Source of the DNA: Chinchilla lanigera
Lineage: Eukaryota; Chordata; Mammalia; Rodentia; Chinchillidae
Assembly: GCF_000276665.1 (NCBI RefSeq)
Contig: NW_004955465.1
Span: 1,717,573-1,781,572 of the forward strand
DNA length: 64,000 bases
Reading direction: 5' to 3'
A program made the translations under genes and the position numbers. Of this stretch, positions 33,212 through 43,966 are shown in pieces. Each line of letters begins with the position of its first letter. Position 1 is the stretch's first letter. Under the pieces are notes generated by a model. That model made no database searches and had not been told where the DNA came from. It worked only from the letters and a program-made list of their open reading frames with translations.

Positions 33212-33679
33212 TGCTATGGCTTGTATCTAGTCAGCTGGCTCCAAGTCAGGGTGGCAAGGCAGAGGGGCATGGTAGAGGAGAAATAGCACCCCTTCCAAAG
33301 GCTTATGGGGTTTTTGTTAGGTGGCTGGATCATAGGTGTGCAATACTGGGATTAGTTCTGGGTATGGATAATGGAAACCCCACCCTGAGTGTGGGTGGCA
33401 CCAACCAGTAAGCTTATAGCCTGGATGGGATGTAAATGACAGGAAGAAGGCAGGCTTACTACTCAATGCTTGCTGCTTCTACTTGCTGCTTTCTGCCTGC
33501 CTCACTGTGGACTGTTCTCCTCTGCCATGCCCCTCTGCCATGTCCCCTCTGCCATGCCACCCTGCTTTGAAGCCAGCTCACTGTGAAATGACACTTCTGT
33601 GAGCCAAAATAAACCTTTCCTGCTTTAATTTGTAGGTGTTGGATATTTTGTTCCAGCGGTGAGAAAAGTAACTGAGACA
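33212..33679 (+). mobile_element. LTR of the 10618-type family with an inverted internal piece
   Basis: It starts TGCTATGGCTTG and ends ...ACTGAGACA. The 3' part has 'agccaaaataaacctttcct' and 'ggtgttggatattttgttcc', matching the LTRs at 10618 and 43380. Its 5' part (33229-33275, 'cagctggctccaagtcaggg') is in the opposite sense to the matching block at about 33519-33580, so the element is partly folded on itself. No clear TSD. Confidence 0.62.
33519..33557. repeat. Three-copy 14-15 bp tandem repeat
   Basis: The unit 'cctctgccatgcc', with spacer variants, is repeated three times inside the LTR. Related LTR copies have one or two. Confidence 0.88.
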
Positions 33680-33689
33680 CTTTTGAGTT

Positions 33690-35235
33690 CATCCTAAGCA
33701 ATCTTACATTGCTTATGGAATCTAACACAAGCTATTCTCAGATGATCCAGAAGAGGGTGCTGGTGAACACACATCCACCCCAGTGCTAGGAAATTTCACC
33801 CAGCTGCTTCATTACCTTAGTGTTTGGATTTTGTGAACACCAGGAAGTATCTGCATAGAAATTCACATTGTCACGATAGTTTCACTCACTTGGATAAATT
33901 AAATGAACCATACATGATGGGCTATCTGAACAGTTTGCAGCATAAAGACCTGTCTACAAACTACATTAACTAGAGTAACAGGTGATGGGTTAATACGTCT
34001 TTCTGCTGGAGGGTGTCTTACTATTTTAATGCCTTTAAAATCATGAAAGTCTTACATACTGTAAGTCAGGCATGTGATGGATGTTGGGGGAAAAATGAGG
34101 GATATGATTCAGATCATACTTGTGAGGAACTCACAGGCTTGTAAAATAGGGGAAGCACAGACAAACAGGCAACTTCAGTGCAACAAGGGACATGATGGAA
34201 ATGCAGGTGCTGCATGGGAATGCCAAGAGGCCACGGTCACAGCCTTGGGGGACCCAGTGGGAGGGGTTCTTGGGAACCTACATATAAAGACGTGAGGCAA
34301 AGCAGTAGGCGGGGTTCTGATGCATGGAGGCCTTTCAGTTCCAGGGTGCAGTACATGAAAAGGGTATGAGGTGAGACACTGGGGCAAGGTAGGGGAACTG
34401 GGAGTAGAGTCTCACAGCAGGAGTCCAGTGCAGCAGATCTGGTTGACACAGGAGGCTGACAGGGTGCATAGGTGGGAGATTACAGAGAACCTTCTAGAAT
34501 AGAAGCTAAGGGCCTTGCATCCTGAAAGTGATGGTGAAGGTATGATGACAAGGAAGGACTGTAGCTGAGACCGGCAGACTGAGCTCTGGTGCTGTGAGGA
34601 GACTGGATCAGAAGGAAGCAGAGCTGGCTGCCTGTCAGGAGGTGGCAGAGGTGTCCTCATTCAAGAGGATGCCTGCAGGCCACAGTACAGAGGATCCATC
34701 CTCAGTGGAAAGAGGAGGAGGCATCAGGAGAACCGGCAGAATGGAGGTGGAGATTCAAGGGCTGTTGGCTTGCAGCCAGAGATGCAGAGATGCAGGAGTG
34801 TGTAGACCCTGGGCAGAGGAGACCGCGTGTGACACAGGCTTAGAGGAGCTGAAAGAGGGAGAGGCGCCAAGAGCGGACAGAGAGGTAGAAGAGAATGAGG
34901 TCTCTAGAAGTCAAAGAAAACAGTGTTTCAAGGGGGAAGCAGTCTCAGGGATAATGATGGTCCCTAAGTCCAGTAGAATAAAGACCACCAAGCGCCCACT
35001 CCATTTGGAACCTCAGTATCAAGCAGGCATCAATAGAACATCCAGCTGCTTGACTTGAATCCCACCCTTTGGCACAGTAGACGTGGAGATCTGACCCTTG
35101 ATCTGACCTCTAGAGAAAGCTGCCCACCTCCTTCCATGAAATACAATCCAAGCACAGAAATGCTACTTAAATGACAAGAAAGAACCAGACGGATCAAAAC
35201 CAGTTGTGTGGGAAGAAAGACACTAGGAACTGTCA
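33690..35235. other. Mostly unassigned
   Basis: 34060-34300 resembles the old repeat seen at 46215 ('tgaggaactcacaggcttgt'). A 154-codon + strand ORF at 34594-35058 is purine-rich with no recognisable domain and is likely chance. Confidence 0.38.
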
Positions 35236-35240
35236 GTTCA

Positions 35241-35424
35241 CTGTAGTTTTTTTTTTTTTTTTTGTCTTTTTTTTGAGACAGGGTCTCACTATGCAGTTCA
35301 GGCTGGCCTTGAGCTTACTTTGTAGCCCAGGCTAGCCTTGAACTCACAGTGGTCCTCCTGCCTCAGCCTCCCAAGTGGTGGGATTACAGGCGTGCGCCAC
35401 CATGCCCGGCATCTGTAGTTTTTT
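35241..35424 (-). mobile_element. B1-type SINE, antisense, with 12-bp TSD
   Basis: The body is 35253-35412: a T-rich tail, 'gagacagggtctcactatgc', 'cctcagcctcccaagtggtg' and 'caggcgtgcgccaccatgcc'. It shows the internal duplication typical of rodent B1: 'caggctggccttgagctta' is repeated as 'caggctagccttgaactca'. The direct repeat ctgtagtttttt lies at 35241-35252 and 35413-35424. Confidence 0.88.
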
Positions 35425-36240
35425 AAATGAGACATTTTATTCCCTAAAGAAGTATGGTTAGAGCTGCTTTGCAGCACTGAAGAATCTTTCCTGTTGTTTA
35501 CTTTTCTTTCTAACCAGATTCTCCCAGGGACTGGGCCACACCCAATGCTCTTACCTGGGTTTCCATCTCACGGGGCTGTCCACCATATTGGCCCCATGAG
35601 AAGCACTTAACTATACTTGGGGTGGGGAGAGGTGGAGTGAGTGAGCTGGGTGTTCTTGGTCCAGGGTGGGCTACTGAGAGATCTGGTAAACATAAAGGAG
35701 AACATACAATAATTCTAAAGAAATTGTCCAAGGAATGTGCAGTCAGGGTTTCTAAAGAATCAGAGAGAAGGAATTCCAGAACAAATCTACCAAATGGAGT
35801 TACACCAAGAACAATATATATATGTAGCTTCCAGGTTAATTTCTTCTACTGTACAACTGAGGCTCATCCTAATACTCATGTGCAAGGATAATGCCTCCTC
35901 CTGGGTGTACTCTACTACAATAGCAATGGGGTAGTTGTTTCTTTCGTATACAAGGGTTGTGACTGATGTATGTAAATATCACTGTGGTATTGGCATGTGA
36001 TATAATAGGTGTTTATTCTACTTATAGGAATCTTGCTGTTAATTCCCTCAAATAGGTGGGAGGGGTTTCAATCAATCCTGAGGTGCAGCATTAGCAACAT
36101 TGCTTCTGAGAATCTGTGACATACAAGGCCTAGTGTGTTTATCTTGAGCCATACAAAGGACTCTGGCAAGGCCCCCGACATGAACCTTGTAGGAAATTCC
36201 ATTTAAATAACACGCTTAGTCCCAGGTGTACATTAACGTT
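35425..36240. other. Stretch without recognised features
   Basis: No supported gene or repeat. Confidence 0.4.
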
Positions 36241-36244
36241 GCAG

Positions 36245-36820
36245 CAGTCCCCCCTTATCTAAGGGAGATGCATCCTAAGACCCACAGTGATTGCCTCAAA
36301 CTGCACATAGCACTGAGCCTTATATACACTATGATCTCTTCCTATACATACACACCTATCATCGGGTCTAATTTATAAATTAGGCACAGTGAGAGATTAA
36401 CTACAATAACAAATAATAAAGTAGAACAATTGCAATCATACATTGTAATAAAACTGCCAGCATCCCTACTCTTATGCTTTGGGTGCTGTTAAGTAAAATA
36501 AAAGGTACTTAAACACAAGCACTGGGATACCATGGCAATCAATCTGATGACTGAGATAGCTACTGAGTAACTGATGGGTGGGTAGGATATACACCATGGA
36601 TACAATGGACAAAGGGATGATCCATGTCCCAGGCAGGATGGAGCAGGCTAGTGTGAGCATTTGTCATGTTACTCAGAAAACTGAACACTTTAAAACTTAA
36701 GAATTGTCTATTTCTGGAATTTTGCATTTAAAGTAAATTTCCATTAAATTTTCCACTTAAGAGTTGACCCTGGGGAAATGAAATTATGGAAAGTAAAACC
36801 AAAGACAAGAGGGGAATCTA
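36245..36820 (+). mobile_element. Tigger-type non-autonomous DNA transposon
   Basis: The left terminus 'cagtccccccttatct' and right terminus 'gacaagaggggaatcta' are inverted relatives. Inside are 'tttataaattaggcacagtg', 'tagaacaattgcaatcatac' and 'tggataca...gacaaagggatga', the known internal words of a pogo/Tigger-derived element. No transposase. It is longer and better preserved than the Tigger-type element at 4700. Confidence 0.72.
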
Positions 36821-37360
36821 TTATCTGGAAAGTCTGATAAATACCTAGTGGTGAGATCCATCCAGACCAAACAAACCTGAATCTCTGAGGCCTGGGAGCC
36901 AGGCAAATTCTCATCTGCAGACAGCCTTGAGGATCATGGATTTAAAGTTCTGATGAAGATGATGCACTTTTGCCTAATTTTGATGGATAAAATTGGAGAA
37001 ACACAGAAATGTTCTATAGCACATTTTGTGTTTTATTTAGAAAGCAGTTGCCACCATGGCTGTGGGAGGTCTCATAAATACCAGGGTGACTGAGGGACAT
37101 TTTCTTGTGTTACCTTCTGTAAAACTCACAAACCCCCCACCATCTTTGCTTATCATAGTTTTGTCCATAATAAACGTAGAATCAGCATATCAGAAAAGAG
37201 CAGTTAAATATAAATGGGATATCCTAAGTGAACTATTATATTCAAGTAACTATGCAGGTTTATTAATTTACATTCATTTATTTAACAAGTATCATAGAGG
37301 CCCACTTGTGTGCCCAATATTGTCCCAGGCTCTATGGATATTGTAAAAAAACAAACGAAA
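36821..37360. other. Mostly unassigned
   Basis: 37270-37360 has a weak trace of an old repeat ('tcatttatttaacaagtatc'). No gene. Confidence 0.38.
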
Positions 37361-37363
37361 AAG

Positions 37364-37537
37364 CATTAACTTTTTTTGTTTTTGATTTTTTGAGACAGGG
37401 TCTTGGTACACAGCTTAGGCTGGCCTTGAACTCACTAGGTAGCCCAGGCTGGCCACAGACTTGTGTTGATCCTCCTGCCCCAGCCTCCCCAGTGCTGGGA
37501 TTACAGGTGTGCACCACCACACGTGGTAACATTAACA
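37364..37537 (-). mobile_element. B1-type SINE, antisense
   Basis: 'tttttgagacagggtcttgg', 'tgccccagcctccccagtgc' and 'gattacaggtgtgcaccacc' define an antisense B1 with internal duplication ('aggctggccttgaactcact' / 'caggctggccacagac'). A short direct repeat, cattaac, flanks it at 37364-37370 and just after 37530. Confidence 0.85.
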
Positions 37538-37762
37538 TTTTTAAAAGAGGCAGTTTAAAAACAGCACACATATTATATTAGCACTTTACTAGGGTATCTG
37601 CATAAAAGGGTATACATGAAAACTTTAATTAAGACTTATCTTGGTGTGATGGTTTTAAATATAATTTTAATTTTCTCTTTTTTGATTTTTCCCCCCAGGC
37701 TGGGTACTTATAACTTATGTAATTGAAAGTGCGGTACGCTGTGTTTTCCATTCTATTTTTCA

Positions 37763-38330
37763 GATGTCTCACATCCCTAATGGGAACGTGTCAAGCGATG
37801 TGGCATCTCAGGACCAGTCTAGCTGGAGCTCGCCCTTGGGGGTCGCAGCGTGGCTGTGCAGAAGAGTCAGGAAATAGTGCCAGCCACCACACGTCCACTC
37901 TGAGGCTTAGAGCACAGTAAATAATGAATACAATTAGATTCCTAGGATTTTCTTATTCTTTACCTTCATCGGCTTGTTTTTCTGTGCGTGTATCTGAGCT
38001 ACTGAAGGCTCAGAAGGTGAGAAAGGATCAGTTCAGGGAATTTGCAAGGTAATGTTCCCAATCACGCGAACGCAATACTGAAAGAAGCCACTAGATGGAG
38101 ATAGAGATTAAAAAGTGACAGCCAGCCCTTTCCGCGCAAATCCCGCAGATCAGCCCTGCAAGTTGTGTCCCCAGCACACTCAGTAGCCTGGGCTACTGAC
38201 AGACTTGTTATCGTCAGCCCGGAGTGTCGTTCCTTTCTTACTCCTGCTCTGCAGAGGGTGCTGCTGGCCTCGAGTCAGTATGAGCGGGTTCTGGTCCCCT
38301 TTCCTTGAGCAACAGCGCTGCTACTGGGAA
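37763..38330. promoter_or_regulatory. CpG-richer patch, candidate regulatory element
   Basis: CpGs are clearly more frequent than nearby (about a dozen in 38060-38320). A perfect E2F-like TTTCCGCGC is at 38129-38137, and CTCF-core-like words are at 38088-38100 (ccactagatggag) and about 38250-38266 (tgcagagggtgctg). No TATA box or ORF supports a promoter. A 37-codon frame opens after an acceptor-like 'ctatttttcag' at 37763 but has no recognisable product. Confidence 0.22.
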
Positions 38331-38967
38331 TATGGAGGCTCTCTGACTCCTACCTTAGCAAAGGATTTTAGCCTTGAGTGAGCTGTGCAGAGAACATTCT
38401 CTCTTTGCCCTGAGACAGAAGTGAGATCTACAGAGGTGGAGAAAGAAGAAAAAAGACGAAAGCAGACTGCTTCGTGATTTGGACAGTCTGAGGGTTGGAA
38501 AAACTGGGCTGTCAGCTTGGGTGAAAACTGGCAATGTGATCGTCATGCAGGCTGCAGAGGCCAGGGTTACAGCACGTCACGAGAGCGGAGGGACAGGGCC
38601 CCCCAAGTACAAGTTCGGAACAATCCTGTGTATCACAGTCCCACTTTGCATGCACCTGAAGCCTGTCCAGGGATTCGCTCTCCACCTGGTGTCTTATGAT
38701 CATGCTATCTTGCTGCTTGCTGATTTTTAAGACATTCCGGTAGGATCATGCATGTGGCAATTCTGGTGGGGCCTCTGGAGAGGTAGGGCGGGCACATGAA
38801 CATTAAAGTAGCATTTTTGTTTCTGTTAAAGCGTTAAAATTTGTTGAAAGGTAATAGGAAATTCTTGTTCTCTCTTTTTAAAATAAAATTTTCCCAAGGT
38901 GTCTCTGTATTTGAAACACACAGCGGGTGACTCCGGTGCCCCAGCCACACTTGGCTTTGGCTTTTGG

Positions 38968-39014
38968 CCAGTGAAGTTGAATCTTCACTTTGACTGGATT
39001 AAGAGACTCCCCTG
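38968..39014 (+). mobile_element. Short LTR 5'-end remnant
   Basis: 'tttgactggattaagagactcc' differs little from the 5' start of the LTR at 51215, where the same block reads 'cttgactggattaacagact'. Only the start is left. Confidence 0.35.
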
Positions 39015-39017
39015 ACT

Positions 39018-39036
39018 GCCTCATGGGGGCGCTGTA
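39018..39036 (+). promoter_or_regulatory. CTCF-like site
   Basis: 'gcctcatgggggcgctgta' matches most positions of the CTCF core (CCASYAGRGGGCGCT). It lies in single-copy sequence about 0.8-0.9 kb from two weaker CTCF-like words. Motif match only. Confidence 0.33.
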
Positions 39037-39591
39037 GGCAGCAGTGGATTAGGCAGGGGTGTTTGTGGCTGACTGTGCTCTGGCTCTCCGGAGCACTTCT
39101 GAGCCCGAGAGGTCCCGGCAGGCACTATTTCAAAGTGTGGTTCAAGGAACTCCAGCTCTTCCTCAGAGTCCACAATCCCAACTCTGAACAGCGTCCTAGA
39201 GAGCTTGCTGTCCTTAAAGGCACCGTTCACATTCTGGGGCAGCCTGTGCTGCCTCCTCAGAGACTGCGTGTTCCTGTCTGCCCACCCCGCACCACACCAC
39301 GTGCTCCTCCAGCAGAGGCAGGACAATCTCTTGCACATCTTCAGATCTATGAATAGATGGAAGGGTGAGCTTCGGTCACTCCTACTGTCCTGCTTCGGAT
39401 GAGTGTCTTGTCCAATACCACGTTTCCTTTACATTTGTCATTCTCCAGCCCGCCTTCAATAGTATATGCTTGATTCTGTGTCTTTGAAATGGGCAGGTAG
39501 GGAAATAGAGCCCTGTCCAGCAGCACAGTGGCATTACTGAGATAAGCATTTGCTTTTCTCCCTTGCTTCCAACTTTCAGAAAAATGTATTT

Positions 39592-39690
39592 CTACCCTAC
39601 TTTTTTTTTGGTACCGGGAATTGAACTCAGGGGCTCCTGCTTGCCAGGCAGGCACTATGCCGCTGAGCTATATCCCCGGCCCTGCCCCAC
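39592..39690 (-). mobile_element. ID-like SINE, short tail, imperfect TSD
   Basis: The body is 39601-39681 (antisense 'ggtaccgggaattgaactca', 'ttgccaggcaggcactatgc'). The flanks ctaccctac and ctgccccac match at 7 of 9 bases, so the TSD has aged. Confidence 0.9.
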
Positions 39691-39997
39691 TGATTTTGTC
39701 CTTGATGTTGTGACCTGGTTTGGACAATGAACTATGATTGGCTGTGACAACACCTCATTTTTTTAGATAACTGGAAGGCTTATTTTTTAGAACATAAAAC
39801 TAATAAAAAGTTGCTGATTTTAGACGAAGTAAAAATACACCATTCATTTCATTGCCTTATAAAAGTTAAGTAAAACTCCTTTTAGAAGGTTTGAGGTTTT
39901 AAAAATTTATGACATCATAAAATGCTAATCAAGGTACAAGATTTGGATTTGTAAAGCTTTTGGATTTCCTTTAAGAACTTTTCTATTAAATGATGTG

Positions 39998-40342
39998 TGT
40001 ATTGGTCAGTTTTGTGCTGCTATAAGAAAATATCTGAGACTGGGTAATTTATGAAGAAGAGAAAGTTATTTCTCCTAGTTCTGGATGCTGGGAAGTCCCA
40101 GATCAAGATGCTGGCAGATTTGGTGTCTGGTGAGGGCCTGTTCTTCATGCCTGACACCTGGTGTCCTCACATGGCAGAAAAGCACAGGGTCTAGGGTGGC
40201 TCCCTCTGGCACTTTTATAGGCCTACTCAGGAAAGCACAGCTCTCATGACTTAATCTCTTCTCAAAAGCCCCACATTTTCATACCATCACAGTGGGGATG
40301 CAGTTGTAGCATGTGGATTTAAGGGGCACTCAGACTGTAGCA
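39998..40342 (-). mobile_element. MaLR/THE1-like LTR, antisense
   Basis: It reads 'tgtattggtcagttttgtgc', then 'gagactgggtaatttatgaa' (inverted poly(A)-side block), 'catcacagtggggatgcagt', and closes with 'agactgtagca'. This is the standard antisense layout of a MaLR LTR. Solo. Confidence 0.68.
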
Positions 40343-41550
40343 ATCAATATACTTCCTGTGACTAGAAATGGTGTGGATGCATCTCTGTATCTCTGGCACC
40401 CAGAATAATGCCTGGCACACAGTGGACTCAAGAAGGCATTTGGCAAGTGAAGGCACAATTAGATAAAGGGACAAAGTGCTGCTGTCCAGCTCCTGGTGTT
40501 GGAGCCTTCCCCCCTCTGTGACATCCCATGGAGGATGCATTAGACGACAAGGGTCTGTGGTGGAGTGGAGCAAGGGGCTCTGAGTGCTGAGCTTCACCAG
40601 TGGGTTTTCAGTTAGCCAGGAAGATACGGGGAGACGAGGAGCAGAAACAGGTGAGCCACGTCCTGGGGTTATAAGGACCCACCAGGAAGCGGCAGTGCAT
40701 TAAGCTTATGGGACTGGTGAGCATCCTAGGACCATGCTCAGGTGCCTGACATCCTAGCAGGAAATCCCTTGGTTCTTCCTTTTGGTGCACATTCCAAGGA
40801 GCAGAGAATTCCAGAGGAAGAGGGCTAACTGGAGCTGGTCTTGGAGAGCTCAAGAGGAGGTCTTGATCCTCCCAAACTGGCTGAAGGGAAGGGAAAGCAG
40901 GACCCTGGTCCTGGCCAGCGGAGTGCAGCAGCCTGTGGCCGGCTGGAAAAGTGTCCAGCTCACTGAAGCACAGGAGGAGGAAGACAGGATTGGAGAGACA
41001 TAACGAGGACAAGGAGGATGGGGAGGAAAGAGAGGAGTCTTCTGGAGCCACACACTGGTCCGAAACCAACCTAGAACCAATCTTCCTCACCCATGCTCCA
41101 CCTGCCCCCGATCCCTTCATGACTCCTTCTTGTTTTTTAATTTTGAAGTGGTAGCTAAAGAATTTGTTGTTGATGTTTGATTTGTAGTCCTTCAAATGCC
41201 CCCTGCCTCCAAACCTTCACAGCCTCCACAGCCAGGAAATGAGCAGACACAGCCACACACCAGTTAGTCCTTTGGTGATTTTGCCCCTGTGGGAGCAACA
41301 CAGAGTTTTTACACAAACACAGCTATGATGTCACAGGATAAAACCTGATGTGATCACTGCTGGATGCAGCCTTCACTTGCCCACCACTGCTATACGGTAC
41401 CAGACCACAGACAGGGCACGTTTCCCTTGCGGTCCTGGTAGATGACCTAGCTCTCAGGGCTGGACTCCAGTTCCTCTAGGAAGCCTGGCCATCCATCTTT
41501 TCTGCCTCTCCCTTTCTCCCCAGCCTTGCATCGATGTGCGAATAGCAGAC
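40343..41550. other. Mostly unassigned, with a 195-codon antisense ORF
   Basis: The longest ORF of the window (40608-41195, minus strand) lies here. Its product is serine-, proline- and leucine-rich with no domain or signal peptide I recognise, and other frames are open over the same DNA. I treat it as chance. 40390-40420 has an L2-like 'atgcctggcacacagtgga' word. Confidence 0.4.
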
Positions 41551-41554
41551 ACAT

Positions 41555-41705
41555 CCTTTAAGAGTAGGAATTACTCAGTTGCCTGGCCTTGGGGAAGTTA
41601 CCCCCTCTGCTTGTTTCAAGTTACTCGTCTGTAAAATGGAGCATTTCCTGTTAAGTATCTAAAGCAGTCAGTGTGGAAAAAGTGTTGCTAAAGAACGATA
41701 CAGTA
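41555..41705 (+). mobile_element. MIR SINE
   Basis: 'ggccttggggaagttacccc' and 'tcgtctgtaaaatggagcat' are the MIR core in sense orientation. Confidence 0.52.
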
Positions 41706-41929
41706 AGGGACTTGTTAGAGCATGTTTCTCTGAGATGGGACTCATTAGCATGGAGACTGACCTTTCAATTCTAAAAAGTTTTCATTTTTAGGAGTGTGCA
41801 GGTCTGAGACATTTAAATTTTTAAGTTGACGGTTTTTGCAAGCAGACAAAAATTTTAACGTTAGGATATCTACACCTGTGGCTGGCCTTATCATAAGGCG
41901 GTGAGGAGCCAAGGTCTGGAGCTCGAGGC

Positions 41930-41987
41930 ACATCATTTAGGAAGTTACTTGGACAGGGATTTACAGGTACATCATTTAGGAAGTTAC
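41930..41987. repeat. 19-bp direct repeat, 39-bp period
   Basis: The 19-bp word acatcatttaggaagttac occurs at 41930-41948 and 41969-41987. The following bases also agree partly (ttgg / atggg). Local duplication with a diverged spacer. Confidence 0.92.
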
Positions 41988-41989
41988 AT

Positions 41990-42920
41990 GGGTCAGCTGT
42001 CATCAGACCCATGTATCCTATGTCTGCTGTTCCTGCCCTCAATTGGAACTGACCCTTCATCTCCCATTTCTGTTATGGTGGAGAACAGTATCTTTTCCTA
42101 GAGTGAAGCCACCCACAAGTGGCTGTGTCCTTGTGAGCACAGCTTTCGTACCATAATCCTTTGGGTGAGATGATTCATCCAACAAACCCTGTAAGGAAGG
42201 GACTGTGAGAAGCAGCAGGAAAATCCATCTTCACTTTTCTAAACCTAGGCTACAATTGCAAGCTTAAGGTGAAATAAATAGGCAAAGCCTCAACATCTCC
42301 TACCCCAGGTTACTAGAAGCCAACTGTCCAGGTAATAGGAATTCCCTGACCAAGGGCCTGCAGGTGTCTGCCTTTAAATGGGTCAAGTGAGAACTGCCCA
42401 CGTGAACCAAGTTAATAAATTCTTCTGCATCCTGAGAGTTTGGGAGGGATTTAGACAGATGCTTAAAGGCCACTGTCCTCAAGAAGCTTTCTTCAGCAGC
42501 ACCAGATGGCTGTAGAGAGACCACTCTGGAGCCAGATGGAAGATTTCTGCACTGTGGGGCTGTCTGGACCCACACAGAAGATTCTAGGGAACCTTCTCTG
42601 CATTTCACAAGGAGTGTGACAGGCTTGCTTCTGACAATGGATAGACGTGATCATCCATGTGCCTTTAGATATGTACTTTTTCTGGGTGGGTTGAGGGTAA
42701 TGAAGTTAGAATGGCCAGGTACAAAGATCCCTTCCTCAGCTCTCCAGAGGAAGGGATGTCCCTGTCCATCCTTCAGGACCTGACTTCCCTAGGACTATTG
42801 CTTAACTCAAGACAACCCAGCAGCTCCTTTATCTGGCAAGTCAGTTAGAGCACCTTGAGGCATCCTGTGATTGTTTATGATCCGCCACTCCTTCCTTTTC
42901 AAAATGGAGTTACTAGAGAG
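41990..42920. other. Stretch without recognised features
   Basis: No gene or clear repeat. A 102-codon minus ORF at 42300-42608 has no recognised family. Confidence 0.4.
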
Positions 42921-42925
42921 CAGGG

Positions 42926-42926
<1 letters not shown>

Positions 42927-42974
<48 letters not shown>

Positions 42975-43006
42975 AGAGACAGAGACAGAGAGAGAGAGAG
43001 AGAGAG
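42927..43006. repeat. Compound (TG)n(AG)n microsatellite
   Basis: About 16 TG units (42927-42959) run directly into an AG-rich block (42961-43006) with two AGAC interruptions. The junction joins a Z-DNA-prone run to a polypurine run. Confidence 0.96.
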
Positions 43007-43121
43007 TTGAGCATAAGCATTTGGTAGTATTTAATGAATGAGTAAAGAAGAAATGAATGAATGATAAGGTATTGATGCCAATGATGAGCTTGATGTATAA
43101 GAAATTCCAAAACTTAATATG

Positions 43122-43315
43122 CACACTTGTAATCCCAGCATTCTGGAGCCTGAGGCAGGAAATTCACGAGTTTGAGCCTAGCCTGAGGAGCATAGTGTTT
43201 TAGTGAGATGCTCTCTCTCAAAATAAATAAAATAAAATAAAATAAAAGAGCTGGAGATGAAGCTCAGTGCAAAGGCCCTGGGTTCAATCCAAGTACAAAA
43301 CAAAAAACAAAACCA
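43122..43315 (+). mobile_element. Old B1 + ID composite SINE
   Basis: 'cacttgtaatcccagcattc' through 'tgagatgctctctctcaaaa' is a truncated B1-type unit. An (AAATA)n linker (about 43221-43247) follows, then 'gagctggagatgaagctcag' and 'aggccctgggttcaatcc', an older ID unit with an internal deletion, and an A-rich tail. It confirms that the dimeric SINE arrangement is not unique to 24619. Confidence 0.66.
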
Positions 43316-43379
43316 AAAAAAAAAAAAAAAAACCCCAAGTCTTCAACAATCCAATTTTGTCATTTTCTGAAACAGACCA

Positions 43380-43726
43380 TGTTATGGTTTGTGTCTGCAT
43401 GTTCCCCCAAATCCTCATGAAGTCACAGGGCAGGCTTTTAGAGCTTTTGATTTGTGGGTCTGAGTACTACATCCCCCAGCGGTGGATAGTTTGCATATGG
43501 AAGGGAGAGAAAGAGGCTGCTCCCCACCACTCCTCCCTTTTTGCTCTGGCTGCTTTGCTATCTTCCCCCACCATATCGGTTGCCCTCTGCCATGTGCCAC
43601 TCTGCCTTAGAGCCAGCTGAGCATGGATTGAAACCTCCACAAACTGTAAGCTAGATAAACCTTGCCTTCCTTAATTCTGGGTGTCAGGTATTTTGTCTCA
43701 GCAGTGAGAGAAAAGTAACCAAGACA
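43380..43726 (+). mobile_element. Solo LTR, same family as 10618
   Basis: TGTTATGG...AAGACA termini. 'cctccacaaactgtaagct' and 'gataaaccttgccttcctta' match 10618-10999 closely. The flanks gacca (43375-43379) and ggcca (43727-43731) agree at 4 of 5 bases, fitting a 5-bp TSD with one change. No internal retroviral sequence. Confidence 0.78.
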
Positions 43727-43769
43727 GGCCATCAGGCTCATCTCTGTGTGTACTGATCTCTTTCATGAA

Positions 43770-43904
43770 AGTTTGTGCTGATTTATTTACTCTTTTTTTT
43801 TTTTTTTTTTCTGGTACCAGGAATCAAACTCACGACCTCATGCTTGCCAGGCAGGCGCTGTGCCACTGAGCTAAATCCCCAGCTCCCAGTTTGTGCTGAT
43901 TTAT
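43770..43904 (-). mobile_element. ID-like SINE with 17-bp TSD
   Basis: Antisense body 43787-43887: T tail, 'ctggtaccaggaatcaaact', 'gccaggcaggcgctgtgcca'. A perfect 17-bp duplication starting agtttgtgctga lies at 43770-43786 and 43888-43904. Confidence 0.94.
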
Positions 43905-43952
43905 AAATATACAAAAATGTACAAAAAATGTGCAAAAATGTACAAAAAAGGA
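43905..43952. repeat. Short tandem (tgtacaaaaa)n-like repeat
   Basis: Four imperfect copies of a unit of about 11 bp (acaaaaatgt / acaaaaaatgt / gcaaaaatgt / acaaaaaagg) lie between two ID elements. Confidence 0.8.
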
Positions 43953-43966
43953 AATGAACAGTGAAA

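Noticed and set aside
34594..35058. 154-codon + strand ORF
   Set aside because: Purine-rich Glu/Arg/Ser product, no recognised family, no splice or start support.
37764..37877. Short frame after an acceptor-like 'ctatttttcag' (37 codons)
   Set aside because: No recognisable product. A different phase gives an immediate stop. Kept only as part of the regulatory-patch note.
40608..41195. 195-codon antisense ORF, the longest in the window
   Set aside because: The product has no recognisable domain, other frames are open over the same bases, and no exon borders or start context support it. Low stop density from composition explains it.
42807..43124. ORFs with Ser/Leu/Thr/His repeats
   Set aside because: Translation of the (TG)n(AG)n microsatellite.
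43489..43620. ORF 43267-43620 as a gene
   Set aside because: It runs from a SINE tail into an LTR, so both parts are repeat-derived.
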